Origin: Apoda limacodes
Taxonomy: Eukaryota > Arthropoda > Insecta > Lepidoptera > Limacodidae
Reading direction: 5' to 3'
Length of the DNA: 64,000 bases
Assembly (NCBI GenBank): GCA_946406115.1
Contig: OX291544.1
Location: forward strand, 5,022,001-5,086,000
A program made the position numbers and the translations under genes. Shown here piece by piece: positions 44,387 through 56,934 of the stretch. The first letter of the stretch is position 1; each line of letters begins with the position of its first letter. Under the pieces are notes generated by a model. The model was not told the DNA's origin and searched no databases. It worked only from the letters and a program-made list of their open reading frames with translations.

Positions 44387-44458
44387 TGACCCCGACGTGA
44401 TTTGAACACGCAACCTTCTGATCTGGAGTCAGACGCGCTACCGTTGCGCCACGGAGTC
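44387..44458 (-). tRNA. tRNA-Trp (anticodon CCA)
   Basis: A 72-nt intronless gene on the minus strand. The acceptor GACTCCG pairs with CGGGGTC (one T-G pair), with discriminator A. The anticodon stem TCTGA/TCAGA encloses CTCCAGA, placing CCA opposite plus-strand positions 44424-44426. The B box GTTCAAATCAC is slightly atypical but matches other insect tRNA-Trp genes. A run of eight T follows on the minus strand (A at 44373-44380), the pol III stop. It reads UGG. Confidence 0.95.
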
Positions 44459-44985
44459 GATACAGACTCCGATGAAATACTAAACTACAATAAGAATAAA
44501 CAGTGGTGCATATTTTAATGTCTTTTCTAACTTTTGTAATAGTGCCACAGCGCAGAGCTATGTTGCGCTCGGCGTGTAGCATCAGTGAAATAGTACGGAA
44601 CGACATGGAACATTTTCCTTGGAATAATATTTTTTTTTTGAATTTTTTTCTTGGTAAGTGTAAATAAAACCATTGAACAGCTTGCTAACTATAGGTCCAT
44701 TAGTGTAGTTGCATTGATTTCGTTCGATACATATCACTCTAATCGCATTACAATTCCGTTTCTAATTGGTACAGATAACTACTCCAAGTAGTTAATATAT
44801 ATGAAGCTAATTTATAGATTTATCATCGTTACAGCACAAAGCAGCGAAAACAATGCAAAAAAAAAAACTCAAAATTAGCCTAAAATTTGCAAAATTCTTT
44901 TGTACGGCTGTCATTCGTAACGGTTGGACCGATTTTAATGATTTTTTTGTGTTAGAGCCGGTTTCTGGATGGTTAAGAGTCAAAA

Positions 44986-47900
44986 TTAGATCCGGTAGTA
45001 CAACGGCAGGTCAACGTCTGTCAGATGCGCTAGTAATATATAAAATGTATATAATATATATATATATATATATATAGTTACCGGTGACGGTGGTGAGCAG
45101 TCGGATGTCGTTAGCGGCGGGCGCGTTGTGCGGGCCCAGCCGCTTGGCGAGGTCGCGCGCACGATCGGCACCCGATACTGTTACATAATAATTGTTAAAC
45201 CACTTCACTCCACTAAAAGATTCCGAATACAGTGCACAGAACTGCAGTCACACCTTGGACACTTCATTCAAGAATTGTGTTATTTTTTGATTTTATCAAA
45301 GTTGCTTATTCAGCCGATTCGGAACTTTTAACGGTAAGCGCCGTAGATTGTTTTTCATACAAATTGATTTGTCATAATCTTTGAAGTTCCGCGAATCACA
45401 CTTTGTATTTTGATTTAAAAAAAAAAGGACAAAAATTAAGTATTCGTGGTTTTTAGTTTCATGAGATTCTAATAAGCCATTATTTTTTTATATTTTTTTG
45501 AGGTTGCTCCATACAACAAATTCCGGCACTTTTTAAAGAATATTAAAAAAATAATGGCTTATCAGAATCTCTTAAAACTAAATACCGCGAGCTCCTAAAT
45601 TTTTGTTCTTTTTATTTAAAATCCAAATGTTTGTAAAATTAAAGGAACTTCGGAGATAATGGCAAATTCATTTTGTATGAAAACATCTGTGGCCTATACC
45701 CCTTAATAACAAGATAATGAAGCAGCACTACGAGAAACATATGTCCCTAGGGCTATAAAAGTAAAAGTAAAAATTCTAATAGCAGTTATTTATTAACATA
45801 TTACTCCGTTAAGTTTTATAATAGCTTTCTTACCAGCTACACACGTCACCTTGGGCGAGGGCGATTTAGGTCACACATAGTACATCACACGGGTTCGGTG
45901 AGAATTGTGGACTTCACGTACGTCTTTTTTTTCGACGCATGCAGGTTTCCTCACGATGTTTTGCTTCACAGAAAAACCGGTGGTGTTAATAATCAATATA
46001 CTTATGAAATAAAGAAGACCCAATGGTACATTCCGGGCTCGAACCTCTGCCTCTCAAGACGCCAAATGAAATGAAAATCCCTAGGCCACCACCGACTTAC
46101 TATAATAGCTTACGAATACTACAAACGAACTGTGTGTGTACTAGACACACTTGAAATAAATACCTCTAGTGCCCTCTTGGCTGGAGTCCTCCGTCATGGA
46201 GACCCGTTCGGTCCGATACACGCCGCTCACGAGGTCCCACACGAATAAACACTGTAACGCGTATACACATTCATACACAAACCAAACGAAACATAATAAA
46301 ATGGAGTGTGCGACAAAAAACTCTAACACCATAATTAAATTATAACTGCTTTAGTGGCTCGTTTGGGAATGCTCCTGCCTGTTGAACCGAGGCACGTGAG
46401 TTCAATCCTGCACACAGAAACACATCATTGAAATAAAATTATGTGTTTGTCTTGAGTCTTATTCTTTTATATATAGATATATGTCACCATCCAATAAATA
46501 TTTATCTAAAATATTTTAATTAACTAAGCTCACCGATATCTACTAACGTGACCGGCTACTTATAAAGCTGGCCATCCATGGACCTCATAAACCTGATAAA
46601 ACCTTTTTTGTAAAATCGACCTTTTCACATGGATATATTTCATAGTGAGGATTTTGGAACTGTTCAGTAGAATGAAAACAAAAATCATTACATTCACAAA
46701 CCAGAAGTTAGTTTTCTATACATAACAAAAAAATAAGTATATACTTTACATTACAAAAACAAGATGAGCAAATTGAAGCTATAAAGAGAGATATGTTACC
46801 TCAGCGGCGTACTGGTGTCGGTGAGCGAGACAGCTAGCGTTGGCGTCCTTACATGCGTCGCACTCAGCCGCGCCCGTGTCTTCGCTCGCCCAGAGCCACA
46901 TCGCGCACAACTGGACAATCAGATAATTTTTATAAAACAACATATTTATTCAAATATTGTAGTCCAGTCACCAGTGACAAAATGTTAATACGAACAAAAT
47001 AAGCTAGGTATAGCAAGGCGAAAAATAATTATTATTTATAATTTATTTTAGAAAATAAAAAATATTTCCTGTCATTAAATTTGCCACGATCAATATTCAA
47101 GGTACTCTCTCTTCAACCACTTATTTTTCTACCCTGGGGTTATATATAATTATACTACTGACAAATTAAGAATCTTCTACTTTTTTAAATTTGTGAATTT
47201 TATGTTATCCACAATACGGCACAATAAGTACAGAATTTTTTTGACAATTAATAGTTTACTTAATAAGCAGTGTAATATAAAATAATGTAAAACCAACACG
47301 TCCACTAACGACGAATAAGACCCAAGTAAGTTTTTGTTTCAAATTCAGATGCTATATTTCTCAAAAAAAGTATGTCAATTTTTGAAGTACATAAACTTCT
47401 AGTTACATAATACTGTTTCGAAGTCAAAATGGCGTTCTGGCGAAAAGAAACGGCGAACGGTGTTTCAGTATAATCGATGGGTATACAATCATTCATCCTA
47501 ATCAGTCTTGGAATTTGCCACACTTGGGTGGAATTATGTTTTGACTTGTATTTTTTTACTAACTCCAGACAAACAGCCGCTGGCCTGGCAGACATCAATA
47601 ACATGGCAGCCCCAGTCGAAGCAGTATATGAATTTCTTTCCGTTGATCTTGCACAGTCTGCCGCACACTTCGTTGCACAACAGCTCCGTGTCGAGCGAAC
47701 GCTGTTGGGCTCTTATGGTGAGTGGGGGCAAAGAACCGGAGGAACACAGCCGGTCCCAGGCGCCGGAGCTCACAGCCTGCAGGGCGGCGTAGCCCGCGCC
47801 GTGGGCAGTTAAATGCAGCGCCACGTGGTATCCAGACATACAGTCATCTGTATTAGTAAAGATTTTAATGTACACTGTGTGATACGTTGGAGCATATTAC

Positions 47901-50900
47901 ATATAGGGATGTCACGAAAATATCGATATAACGATACTTACTTTTTATTCCTACTAACCGATATTCAATTCCTTTTTCAATTTAAAATCTTAGATACCGA
48001 AAGTATATCAAAACTCTATTTTATTTAAAACGCATATACAAAATTTAGCTCATGACTCCTAATTGCAAAGTAAACGGAAAAAAAACCGTGTACTGTGTTT
48101 TTTGTACTGTCAACGAATTGCCAGCATTGGCAAATAGCAATATTTGGTATATAAAAAAACATTTAAATCATCAAACAGCTCGTCGGCTGAAACAGTGCCA
48201 TTGTGGCGCGGTTCTTGTGACGTGAAAATATAAGTATAACTTTTTTTAAGGTTTAACACTTCCAACTTTTTTATGGTAACAAAAAAAACTACGGTAAAAG
48301 ATCAAGATTACTATTCCCAAATGTGAGATTACTTTAAGAAATGCACCCGGTAATGATTTGGTTATCGCAGACTTTGATGTTGCATTCAAAGTAACCGTTT
48401 GCTCTTCTGAATTACGCCTAATTTCATAATTATAAACGGATATAATAGAAAAATATTTTTGTTGGTATAAATTTAGAACATTAGATTGGTCAATGTTTGA
48501 ATAACATGCATATACCCTATTGCCTTGAATCTCACATCTGCGTTTTGGTTTGTTCTGCTCACGGTAATTTAGTATAGAAAGTTAATGAAGCTGAATTGAG
48601 TTTGTCTGTTTGATTTTAAAACCTTGGTAATTTATGGTATGAGTGAAAAAGCTGCAAGTTTATGACTAATGTGTTTTTAGGGTTCCGTACCCGGAGGGTG
48701 CCAACGGAGCCCTACTTAGCCTACGCTGTCTGTCTGTCCGACCATTAAAAGGCTCTATCTTTTAGACCGAAATAGGTAGAAGCCTAAATTTTTCACAGAA
48801 CATGTGTTATAATGGGGGATTATTTTACAAATAATAAAAAGTTAGAAAGGTAAAATTTAGGGGGGTCCCCATACAAGAACCCATTTTTGTTGTTTTTGCT
48901 CAATAGTAAAAACAGTAATACACATAAACTTCAAACTTGCAAAGAAAAATAGTGTAAACTCTAAAGTATAACAACTTACAGCGCCATTTAGGAGAGAAAC
49001 AGTAACACGTTTGTTTGTTGTAAACAATATTCAAAGTTAAGCAACGTTGGGCTTGGGCAGCACTTGAATAGGTGACCGCTTAACGGTACACTTTTTTTGT
49101 TTGTAATTGGTTAATTTTGTAATTAATAACGTAAATGGTGGCAGGTACAGGACCCTCGGTGCGCGAGTCCAACTCGCACGTGGCCGATTTTTCATAACGT
49201 TGATTGTTTAACAATATAAATTTTAGAGTTAAAGCGGAATCAGACGAACAGTACTCACCCTCAGAATCAGTTAGAATCGACGTGATTTCGTCGTCGCTTT
49301 CCACAAAGTACCTCGTGAAGAATTTACTACACTTTGAATTTCCCGAATGCACCAGATAAGGGTCTTGTGGACTGACTGGACAGTCTGAGAGTGTTTTAGA
49401 AGTATTATCATGCACAGATATAGTTTTTAGAGATCCATCGTCTAACATTTCCATGACTCTGTATTCCGATTCGCTGTTGTGGTCAGAGTCTAGTCCGCCC
49501 AAACATGAAGGTTTCAAATCCAAACTTATAGCCGGTGACGGCGGCCTACTTATTTGGTTGTGAGCCCGCAGCACCACGCTGTCAATTGAGGGTGATTTCG
49601 GCCGCCGAGGTAATCCTTTACTTGTAGAACCTGTATAATACTTACGGTTACTCCGTAAGACTCTAAATGGAACTATATTTTCGTTGTTGTCTTCTGAAAA
49701 TTCATATTTTTTGTCAGCCAATCTACGTTTGCGAAACATACTTAATTTCTCGCATTTCGTTTCCGCTTCTTCGACAAATTCGTAGGCTTTTTCTGCCATA
49801 ATTCTATGCGTTTCGTTAAATCGCGACATGCTTTCTGCAGGTCTTCGTCTTGGAGATCTTAAAGGTGGGCTTATTAGTGTTCTAAGAGAAGGTGAAGGCA
49901 ATTCCCACTCTTCAGCCAAATTATGGGTTATTAACGATGCTTGGATGCACAATTCCTGTCCCATCATATCAAGCATTTGGACGGGTCGCGACAGCTGATA
50001 AGGCTCTACTTCTAAATCTGAAAAGTCCGCTAATATGTTCTGGATGACATGATTCTGATACTTAGGAGATTGAAAAGGTGCCGATACGTCTGACGCAGGG
50101 GTGCTTGGATTAAAATCTACTGAATTAGTGTCATCCTTATGTAAAGAAAATTTGTTATCTAAAGTTTCAGTTCTGTTTTCGTCAGGTTTTACCAAGTCTA
50201 TTTGTAATATATGGATAAAGTCTGTGTAAATGATTATTTGATTGGAGTATGCTAGTTGCACGACGGGTTCGTACATGCTCGAGTCTGAGGTACAAAAGAA
50301 CTTTGTGTGAATAGCAAAGTTGTGTTCTAAGCACCTTTTCCCCCAAGAGACATCCGCATCTGGAATCGGTAAAAAAACTTGTTTGAAATCTTACTATTAA
50401 AAAGGTTTTCGAAAGAAATAATTTTTAGTAGTACTTATAAAATCCAATTTACAGAAATAATCTTAAGTTGGATTTTCTATTAAGCGTCTAGATATATATA
50501 TATATATACATACATACATACGATAACAGGAATCGTATTGAATGAGTTTAAGAATACCTTTTTTATTTATTCAGAAGCATAATACCCCAGCCTAAACAGT
50601 CTCATTCCATTCAAAAAGTTGCCCATCGAAGGCGTCTAGACAGAGCAATCTTGAGGTAACCCGCTTATGTCGTCACATATGACTAGTCGGGTGCTATTCA
50701 GCCAGTCATACATTTTGTTGCAGCGCCATGACTCTCTTGATATTGTCGTATTCATCAAGGGTGATGACTGACTGTATGAATGAAATGAATGTTAACACCT
50801 ACTTCATACCTTCGTCTTTCGAGTAATGCGTGCATTTTTTACAGCCGAGGTGAGGAACTCCAACAAGACTGAGGTATGATCGCTCGGAGCACGAGTCTCT

Positions 50901-53900
50901 AAAACAAACAAAATATTTTGGGTATGTACTTGTGAAAGAATATAAAAAGGCTATAAAAATCTTTTTCAACACACTTGCTCATAAAGCAGCCTTTACTCTC
51001 TTAATAGCGTCCATTATGCAAGTGCCTTTCACAATTTTTTTACAGATTTTTTTTAAAATTTTTAGCAAGAATAAATTATGCCTATGAACTAAGTTTTTTA
51101 AAAAATTATTCCAATGTATTTGGTAAAAACATATCAAAATATAAGATTTCATTAAATATCAACTGTTTCGAACATTTTAACACTAATTTCAGTATTAACT
51201 GTCCTTTAAGTGTGTCAAACAGTGGTATGAAACTAGTGAACTGTGCTCAATACACACTCGGCTGAATTACGCCCTCGCCCACGGCTCGAGCTGCAACCTA
51301 CGAACTCGACTGTAGAAAGCAGCATAGCTCACTTGTATCATAATGTACTATTTCTTGACAAGTGTTTATTGATGTTTAATTAAAGTCAGCAAAGTTACAC
51401 TGTTTTATCAACAATTCTGACGATATTAAATCGTAATCTAAAATTTAATTTAATGTAGTCCATTATTTTTCATGATCAGTTTATTAGGATTTTTTTGTCA
51501 CGGTAACCAAATAAATTCAAAGTGTATCTGTTTTTTAATAAATTGATATGCGATGGTAAAGCTGGCATGTGCATACCTGTGTAAGGAATCCTAAAAAAAC
51601 AAATTAAACTAAATAAAAAAGTAAGCATTCACATGTACTTAATATTCGCAACACACAATTATGTATTTGTTTCCTACTTACATATCTACCCAGTGTCTAT
51701 ATCCCCGTTTCAAGTTTACTCTCTGCCAAATATTCATAAAAAATAGTTAAGTAGCTAACAAAAAAATTCTTTGGAACATACTACTGATATTAAATTAAAT
51801 CTTTCAGCATCTAAATGAAATAAGTAGTAACGTAAAAATACTTACGCAATACCATAGACAACAAGCACACTAGAGTTGTGTTTCCACTGCGCCATGGAAA
51901 TCGTAACCTTACTTTCGACCCAGTCGTCACCAAACAGCGGCACACTGTGGGCTAACTTCACCGTGGAGCCAGGCACCCATGACAGAAAGTGGAGCCTGAA
52001 AACAGAAACGAAATGTTGATAGCAAAGAGTATCCCATAAGCTTGGATAACATATATCTTCACCCACACTCTCCTTAATTATACTACGAAAGCTATATAAG
52101 CTATAATAATCTACAGCTATAGTTTGTCCTTGCGGAATTACGGCACGGCTTACCCTTACTGTTGGTGATTTAAGCCCTAGTCCACATGCAGGCCCAGTGC
52201 GGATTGTGGACTACACATATGTCTTGTTTTTGACGTATGCAGGTTTCCTCACCATGTTTTTCTTAACCGGAAACCAATAGTGTGAATATTCAATGTACTT
52301 ATGAAATTAAGAAAAAGACTCATTGGTACATGCCAGGCTCGCCCCTCAAGATGCTAAGTAAATTCGAAAAACCCTAGGTTGATAGATCGACTAGTTTAAA
52401 CTATAATATGTCGAAAAAACATGGTGGATATTGTTTGCAAATAGTCTTACGTATTCTTAGAATCACTCTGTAGACATATGTTTATAGTGGTCAGTAGCAG
52501 TAGAGATGGGGTGTTTCCCCGACTAGTAAATAGTTTCGATTTGCTTTTTGATCATCATCAAAATAGGGAGTACCACCCTCCTTTTTCAGAAAGGGTGGTC
52601 ATGGGAGGCATTTTTTACTGCTACCAACCACTTGTTGCATGTCGACTAGTTATGATAAACATATGGCAACATACGAAAGACTATTTGCAAACAATATGGA
52701 ATCCAACTTTCGGGGTCACCAGCCAAGGCAAAGCAATATACTTTGCCTCCAGCGGGTTCAGAATGACATTATAAGGGCAATTTGTAACACTCCTTGGTTT
52801 ACGAAAATTGGGAGATACAGGACTATGAATGTGGTAAGGAGATTGAATTGAATCCTCATACTGTAATTGAGAGGTGCAGTGATGGCCGCTTCACCAAAAT
52901 GCCAGCCTTGCTTACAACAAATGACTTGTTAATTGGTTACCTATGCACAATGGCCAACTAACTATGGTCTAGTGAACAATCGCAAATAGATGGAAACCAA
53001 TGTAAAAAAAATTAGGGTCACACCACACATATTCCTCAACACTCTCACTTCCACAGCATTGTTTTACTTTCATGATCCATTTGTTATACTCAAACCTAAC
53101 AGCCACTTTAAGAAAATTGCTATGATTGAAATAAGTAAAAAAATAGTGTGTAAGAAACCTGTATACTGAGTATTTGCAATTAAACAATTTTAACATCTGG
53201 ATGTTTGTCAAATGTTTGCTAGAGAATAGGTAATTATTCAGAGCATTCTATTTTAAACATTTCATATATATTAATATTAAAAGACTGTCCAAAGGAGGAC
53301 ATTGTTTAAAAGTTAGTGTCTAAACATAACATAAAAGAAGTTATAGGTTATAGTTTAGTTATAGCCATGACTCAAACTATGACTCAAAGCACATCAATTA
53401 CCATGATACATTCACACATTAAAAACATTAATAACAAGTTCAGTCTTTATCCTTAGTCAGTGGATTTAAGAAAGGCAAGTAAGTTAAAATCAAATGCAAA
53501 CCAATAGTGTTTTGTGAATATGCAAAAGGGTTATAGATTTTATATTATTAGAAGGTTATAGATTATGGTGTTTGTAATGAATGAAATAAAATGTTCATGT
53601 GGTGTATTTTTCGATGAAAGCTTGCATAAGAATTCAGGGAATGAACGTAAAAGACATAATGCTTCTACTTCAAAAATCTAAAAAAAGTAAATAATTGTTT
53701 ATTGTACTTTCAATATGAAAATTGATTCCAGACTTAGTGAATCAGTTCACAGATATCTACAATAATTTTGATGGTATTCTAAGGTAATGCATGTGCAACG
53801 TTGGGCATTTTGTATATAACCTTTTCTAGCATTGTTACTAAAAAAAAAGTACATTTTTGTTCTTTACCAATTAACATGTAAAAACCCTATTTTTTACAAT

Positions 53901-54687
53901 AGGGCTAAAAAAATCAATTATTTAACTTGCCACATTTTTTGTCTGTGCTTTTGACAGTATCTTGAATCTTTATAAATTTTAATCTTTTTGAAGTAATCAA
54001 AACAAAGCTGTTTAAGTCATTTAAAAGGATCACACGGGTTACTTCTTTATCAGTTTAAGTCAATATTAGAGCCCCGTGGCTTGTAATCAATGTTTGAAGT
54101 GAACAACTCTCACAGGTCATGGGTGTCCCCCATGGCGTATATGACTAACTTCCATTTGTTGCTAGGCATTCAACATGTTAATTACGCTGACCAAGATGAT
54201 GAATTAAGTAAATCTATTCAAAGGCACTCCATTACGACTACTTACGTGAATTTGGAACTCTCCCTGAAAAGGCCTTGGTTTTGGCTACTGTACGTAAAGC
54301 TAAGAAGAAATTGTCCACATTGCGAGAAACCCATAAACACATGCTTCCGGAGATATGACATTGGCACAATATCCATGAGACAGAACCGAAGCCTCGGCGG
54401 GATCCGTTCAAATATTTTTCGACTTTTGTCATAGTGCCTCTTAGAAGTACTTCCATAAATCTAGAAAAGTAGTAAATACGACAATGTTTCACTTCAAGAA
54501 TACTGTTATTTAAATAGTTAAAAATATACAAGCTTTACTTCAAAATAACCAGATTTAAGTTGCAACTTACCTCACGATTAAACAATTTGCTAACTATATT
54601 ATTATTCATTCCTGAGCTATGAAAAAGTTCAAATATAGTGGGTTCACTATCGGTCCGATTTTTTGAAACCGATTTATCAAATTCCAT
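44986..54687 (-). CDS. DCAF15: DCAF15 homologue, complete ten-exon gene
   Basis: DCAF15 is a substrate receptor of the CUL4-DDB1-RBX1 ubiquitin ligase. Minus-strand exons: 54571-54687, 54246-54460, 51846-51995, 50810-50898, 49259-50359, 47564-47847, 46800-46910, 46164-46251, 45082-45177, 44986-45029. All have GT-AG borders; they total 2295 nt (764 aa; human 600) and every junction keeps phase. Matches to human DCAF15: 'RIPPRLRFCLMDIV' and 'HVFMGFSQCGQFLLSFTY' (human RKLPPRVCVSLKNIV, GHIFLGFSKCGRYVLSYT), 'KLAHSVPLFGDD', 'CLEHNFAIHTKFF' and 'FVWDLVSGVYRTERVSM'. Exon 5 is long and mostly low-complexity, Pro/Ser/Arg-rich, and presumably disordered. The open frame running past 49259 to 49080 is intron. 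Introns hold SINEs, a Jockey remnant and a foldback. The start has context CCATGG. Nothing is broken. Confidence 0.85.
45030..45081 (-). other. 52-bp last intron of DCAF15 made almost wholly of AT repeat
   Basis: Between exon 9 and exon 10 the intron starts GTAACT, then a run of TA dinucleotides, and ends TATTACTAG. It is close to the minimum size for insect introns. Its acceptor lacks a normal pyrimidine tract, and the branch point would have to lie in the terminal TTACTAG area. Confidence 0.7.
45341..45693. repeat. Foldback element with about 150-bp arms in DCAF15 intron 8
   Basis: 45341-45490 is the imperfect inverse of 45541-45693 with a 50-bp loop. Matching blocks include 'TTTTCATACAAA', 'GAAGTTCC', 'GACAAAAATT'/'AACAAAAATT', 'AGAGATTCT' with 'ATGAGATTCT', and 'AAGCCATTATTTTTTT'. 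No coding content. The pre-mRNA could form a long hairpin here. Confidence 0.7.
45840..46100 (-). repeat. SINE with tRNA-like head, minus orientation
   Basis: In plus view it contains 'ATGCAGGTTTCCTCACGATG', 'CTTATGAAATAAAGAAGACC' and at its right end 'CCGGGCTCGAACCTCTGCCT', the inverse of a B box. A second copy at 52160-52395 shares the same blocks in order. This is a common lepidopteran SINE. It lies in DCAF15 intron 8, same orientation as the gene. Confidence 0.75.
46350..46475 (+). repeat. tRNA-headed SINE, + strand
   Basis: A tRNA-like unit (A-box-like AGTGGCTCGTTTGGG, B-box-like GTGAGTTCAATCC) is followed by a tail 'TTATGTGTTTGTCTTGAGTC' shared with the SINE at 43140-43275. It lies in the DCAF15 intron between exons 7 and 8. 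Confidence 0.55.
48052..48228 (+). pseudogene. Possible zinc-finger (BED-like) fragment
   Basis: A frame from the ATG at 48052 has 'KKTVYCVFCTVNELPALANS' and 'IKKHLNHQTARRLKQ', giving a C-x2-C then H-x3-H arrangement like the N-terminal finger of transposases. It ends after 58 codons. Antisense within a DCAF15 intron; probably a transposon remnant. Family unidentified. Confidence 0.35.
48680..49193 (-). repeat. SINE-like repeat, complete, minus orientation
   Basis: The minus strand starts near 49193 with CGGCCACGTGCGAGTTGGAC and ends near 48680 with GGGTACGGAACCCTAAAAAC after a CAGACAGACAG tract. These are the same termini as the copy at 55503-55934, in a DCAF15 intron and the same orientation as the gene. 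Confidence 0.8.
50492..50522. repeat. (TA)n(CATA)n microsatellite
   Basis: A compound run of TA dinucleotides followed by CATA units in the intron between DCAF15 exons 4 and 5. Confidence 0.85.
52160..52395 (-). repeat. SINE with tRNA-like head, second copy
   Basis: Shares 'ATGCAGGTTTCCTCACCATG', 'GTACTTATGAAATTAAGAAA' and the terminal 'AGGCTCGCCCCTCAAGATG' with the copy at 45840-46100. It lies in the DCAF15 intron upstream of exon 3. Confidence 0.7.
52640..52860 (+). mobile_element. Jockey-type LINE remnant
   Basis: Two overlapping frames contain 'LQRVQNDIIRAICNTPWFTK', the C-terminal block after the polymerase thumb in Jockey-clade proteins (compare 'LQRTQNNILRVIAGAPWYAR' at 27827-28273). 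A short diverged relic in the DCAF15 intron between exons 2 and 3, antisense to the gene. Confidence 0.7.
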
Positions 54688-55502
54688 GGCAAAAACAAAA
54701 TACAAAGACTAAACACCACTTCACCTAAAACTAGAAACCATGTTTGTTTTTTTTTTGTGTTTGGTTTGGTTTTTATTTTATTTTTAAAACATTTTTTCAA
54801 GGTCGTGTTCAAAAACTCACTCCACCTCGGGTAGAACGCGGGTTAACTCATAGACTCTGAATTCTGTAATCTGTCCTACGGGTCCTGATGGACGGCGCGA
54901 AAGGCTCACGAAATTGGCCACACTTTAGAAAGAGACAATGTTAACCTGTGGTACACTTTCTCATAGTCAAGGTACCACACGTTCGGTTCGTCTCTTTTAC
55001 ACTTTTGCGACCATTTTTTTTTCACAGCTGGCTAGGAAATGTGCTGTCCAGGTTTGATTCAGAAATTCATCAGACAAAACCACAGACCTAGGATTCGCTA
55101 CGCTAAACACCAACACAACGCGGAAAAGAGATATACTCATTACATGAACGCTGCTCAAGAGAGAAAGAGACAGACAACCTTGTACGATATGTCGAATATT
55201 TTTCGAGTAGAAGTCCGTATCAGCCCGCTTGTTTTGTGACATTACGTGTTAACATAATTATCACAAGAATGCTGATAACAAATTAATAAAAAAGTGTAGT
55301 GCTCAGCCATGGTATCTTGTTGTTTAGCTAATTATTACGTCACAGGAAGAAATAACCCGGACAATCATAGGTTTCACAAGTAAATTCAAAAAAAGTTTCC
55401 ATGTATTCTTTTTAAACCAATTTTGTCAAATTTCTGTTAAAAATTGGCCCATAAAACAGTTTTTCTTAATAATATTGCTTTACTTGTGGTGTAATTTCAT
55501 AT

Positions 55503-55934
55503 AAAAATCGGCCAAGTGCGAGTCGGACTCGCGCACGAAGGGTTCCGTACCATTATCTATAAAGGCGACCAAAAGGTCACGTTTGTTGTATGGGAGCCCC
55601 CCTTCAATATTTATTTTATTTTAATTTAATTAATTATTTTTATAGTAACTATATATCTATTCTGTGAATGTTTTAGGCGTCTGCCTGTTGCCGTTATCAA
55701 TGTCGAACAAAATCGAGAGGAGAAATCACGTTTGTTGTATGGGAGCCCCCATAAATATTTATTTTATTCTGTTTTTTATTGTTTGTTGTTATAGCGGCAA
55801 CAGAAATACATCTTCAGTGAAAATTTCAACTGACTAACACGGTAACTATCACGGTTCATGAGATACAGCCTGGTGACAGACGGACGGACGGACGGACAGC
55901 AGAGCCTTAGTAGTAGGGTACGGAACCCTAAAAA
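55503..55934 (+). repeat. Full-length 'CGGCCAAGTGCGAGTCGGACTCG' SINE-like repeat
   Basis: It starts AAAATCGGCCAAGTGCGAGT, has two copies of 'CACGTTTGTTGTATGGGAGC' (about 55578 and 55728), a GACGGACGGACGGACGGAC tract and ends GGGTACGGAACCCTAAAAA. This is the best-preserved member of the family that also appears at 4479-4522, 5376-5850 and 48680-49193. Noncoding. Confidence 0.85.
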
Positions 55935-56934
55935 GGGTCTAATTATTGATATTTCAAATAAAATAGTAAAATGTTTGGTTACGCTAGGGCTTGACAAACG
56001 ATCATGTTATAAGTATTATTATATCGATATTTTTTGAGGTAACTATTTATCTACGTCCAGAGTAGGAAAATAATAAACAATTCATTTTAAAAATGTTTCT
56101 TACAAATACTACTGGAACACACGTGTTTAAAATTCTTAATTAGGGTTCCGTAACCAAATAGTAAAAATGGAACCTTTATAAACTACATCTCCGTTCGTCC
56201 GCCTCCATCCGCATGACACAGCTCTATAATTCCACCAACTTTGCATCGATTCTAATGAAATTTCACAGGAAGGTGACTAACATAGTAACATCAAAACCCG
56301 GCCAAGTGTGTGTTGGTTTACGCAGTAAGAGTTTTTCACGGTAGTAACCGAAATTTAAATTAAAAAAAAATTTATCGAATCGAATCAAATCTATCGAAAA
56401 CAAACCTTTACAGTGCAAATAAAAAACTTATCTAGGCATAGGTAGTTCGAGAGACATATTCGAACAGCATGCGTTTATGAGGGCAGCTGCTCCTCGCTGG
56501 ATTTGTTACTTCGATTCGCCACCGCCTAGTCCAATGCGTTATACGAACGTAAATGTTTTTATTTTTTATTTATTTATTTCATGTACACAATTAAAGGACA
56601 CTTAAAACATATAAAATACGAAAATAGCAATGTATATAGGTCAAGCGTATCTGTAGTTGAGATCTCTTACAGCTGATCCAAGAAAGTGAGCGAGTAACAC
56701 ATATGCACTGAGATTACAAAATAAATATATAAATTATATATACTTAAATATAAACTCATTCTAATACATAATAATTACTCATATAACTACTTTCAATAAT
56801 ACATAAAATTCAAATAATATTACTTATAAATACATATAACAATACAATGTTCAACTAATACAGTAAATATATATATATTTAGGAAAAAAAAGTAAAATAA
56901 CATAGTGTTTAAGGAAGTGAAAGGTAGTCTTTCA

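Noticed and set aside
49080..49256. Continuation of the long 398-codon frame past DCAF15 exon 5
   Set aside because: A good GTGAGT donor follows 49259, the next exon joins in phase, and the extension overlaps a SINE-like repeat head, so it is intron read-through.
55039..55239. Divergent gene opposite DCAF15
   Set aside because: Open frames on both strands are short and give no recognisable protein; the region is more likely promoter or 5' flank.
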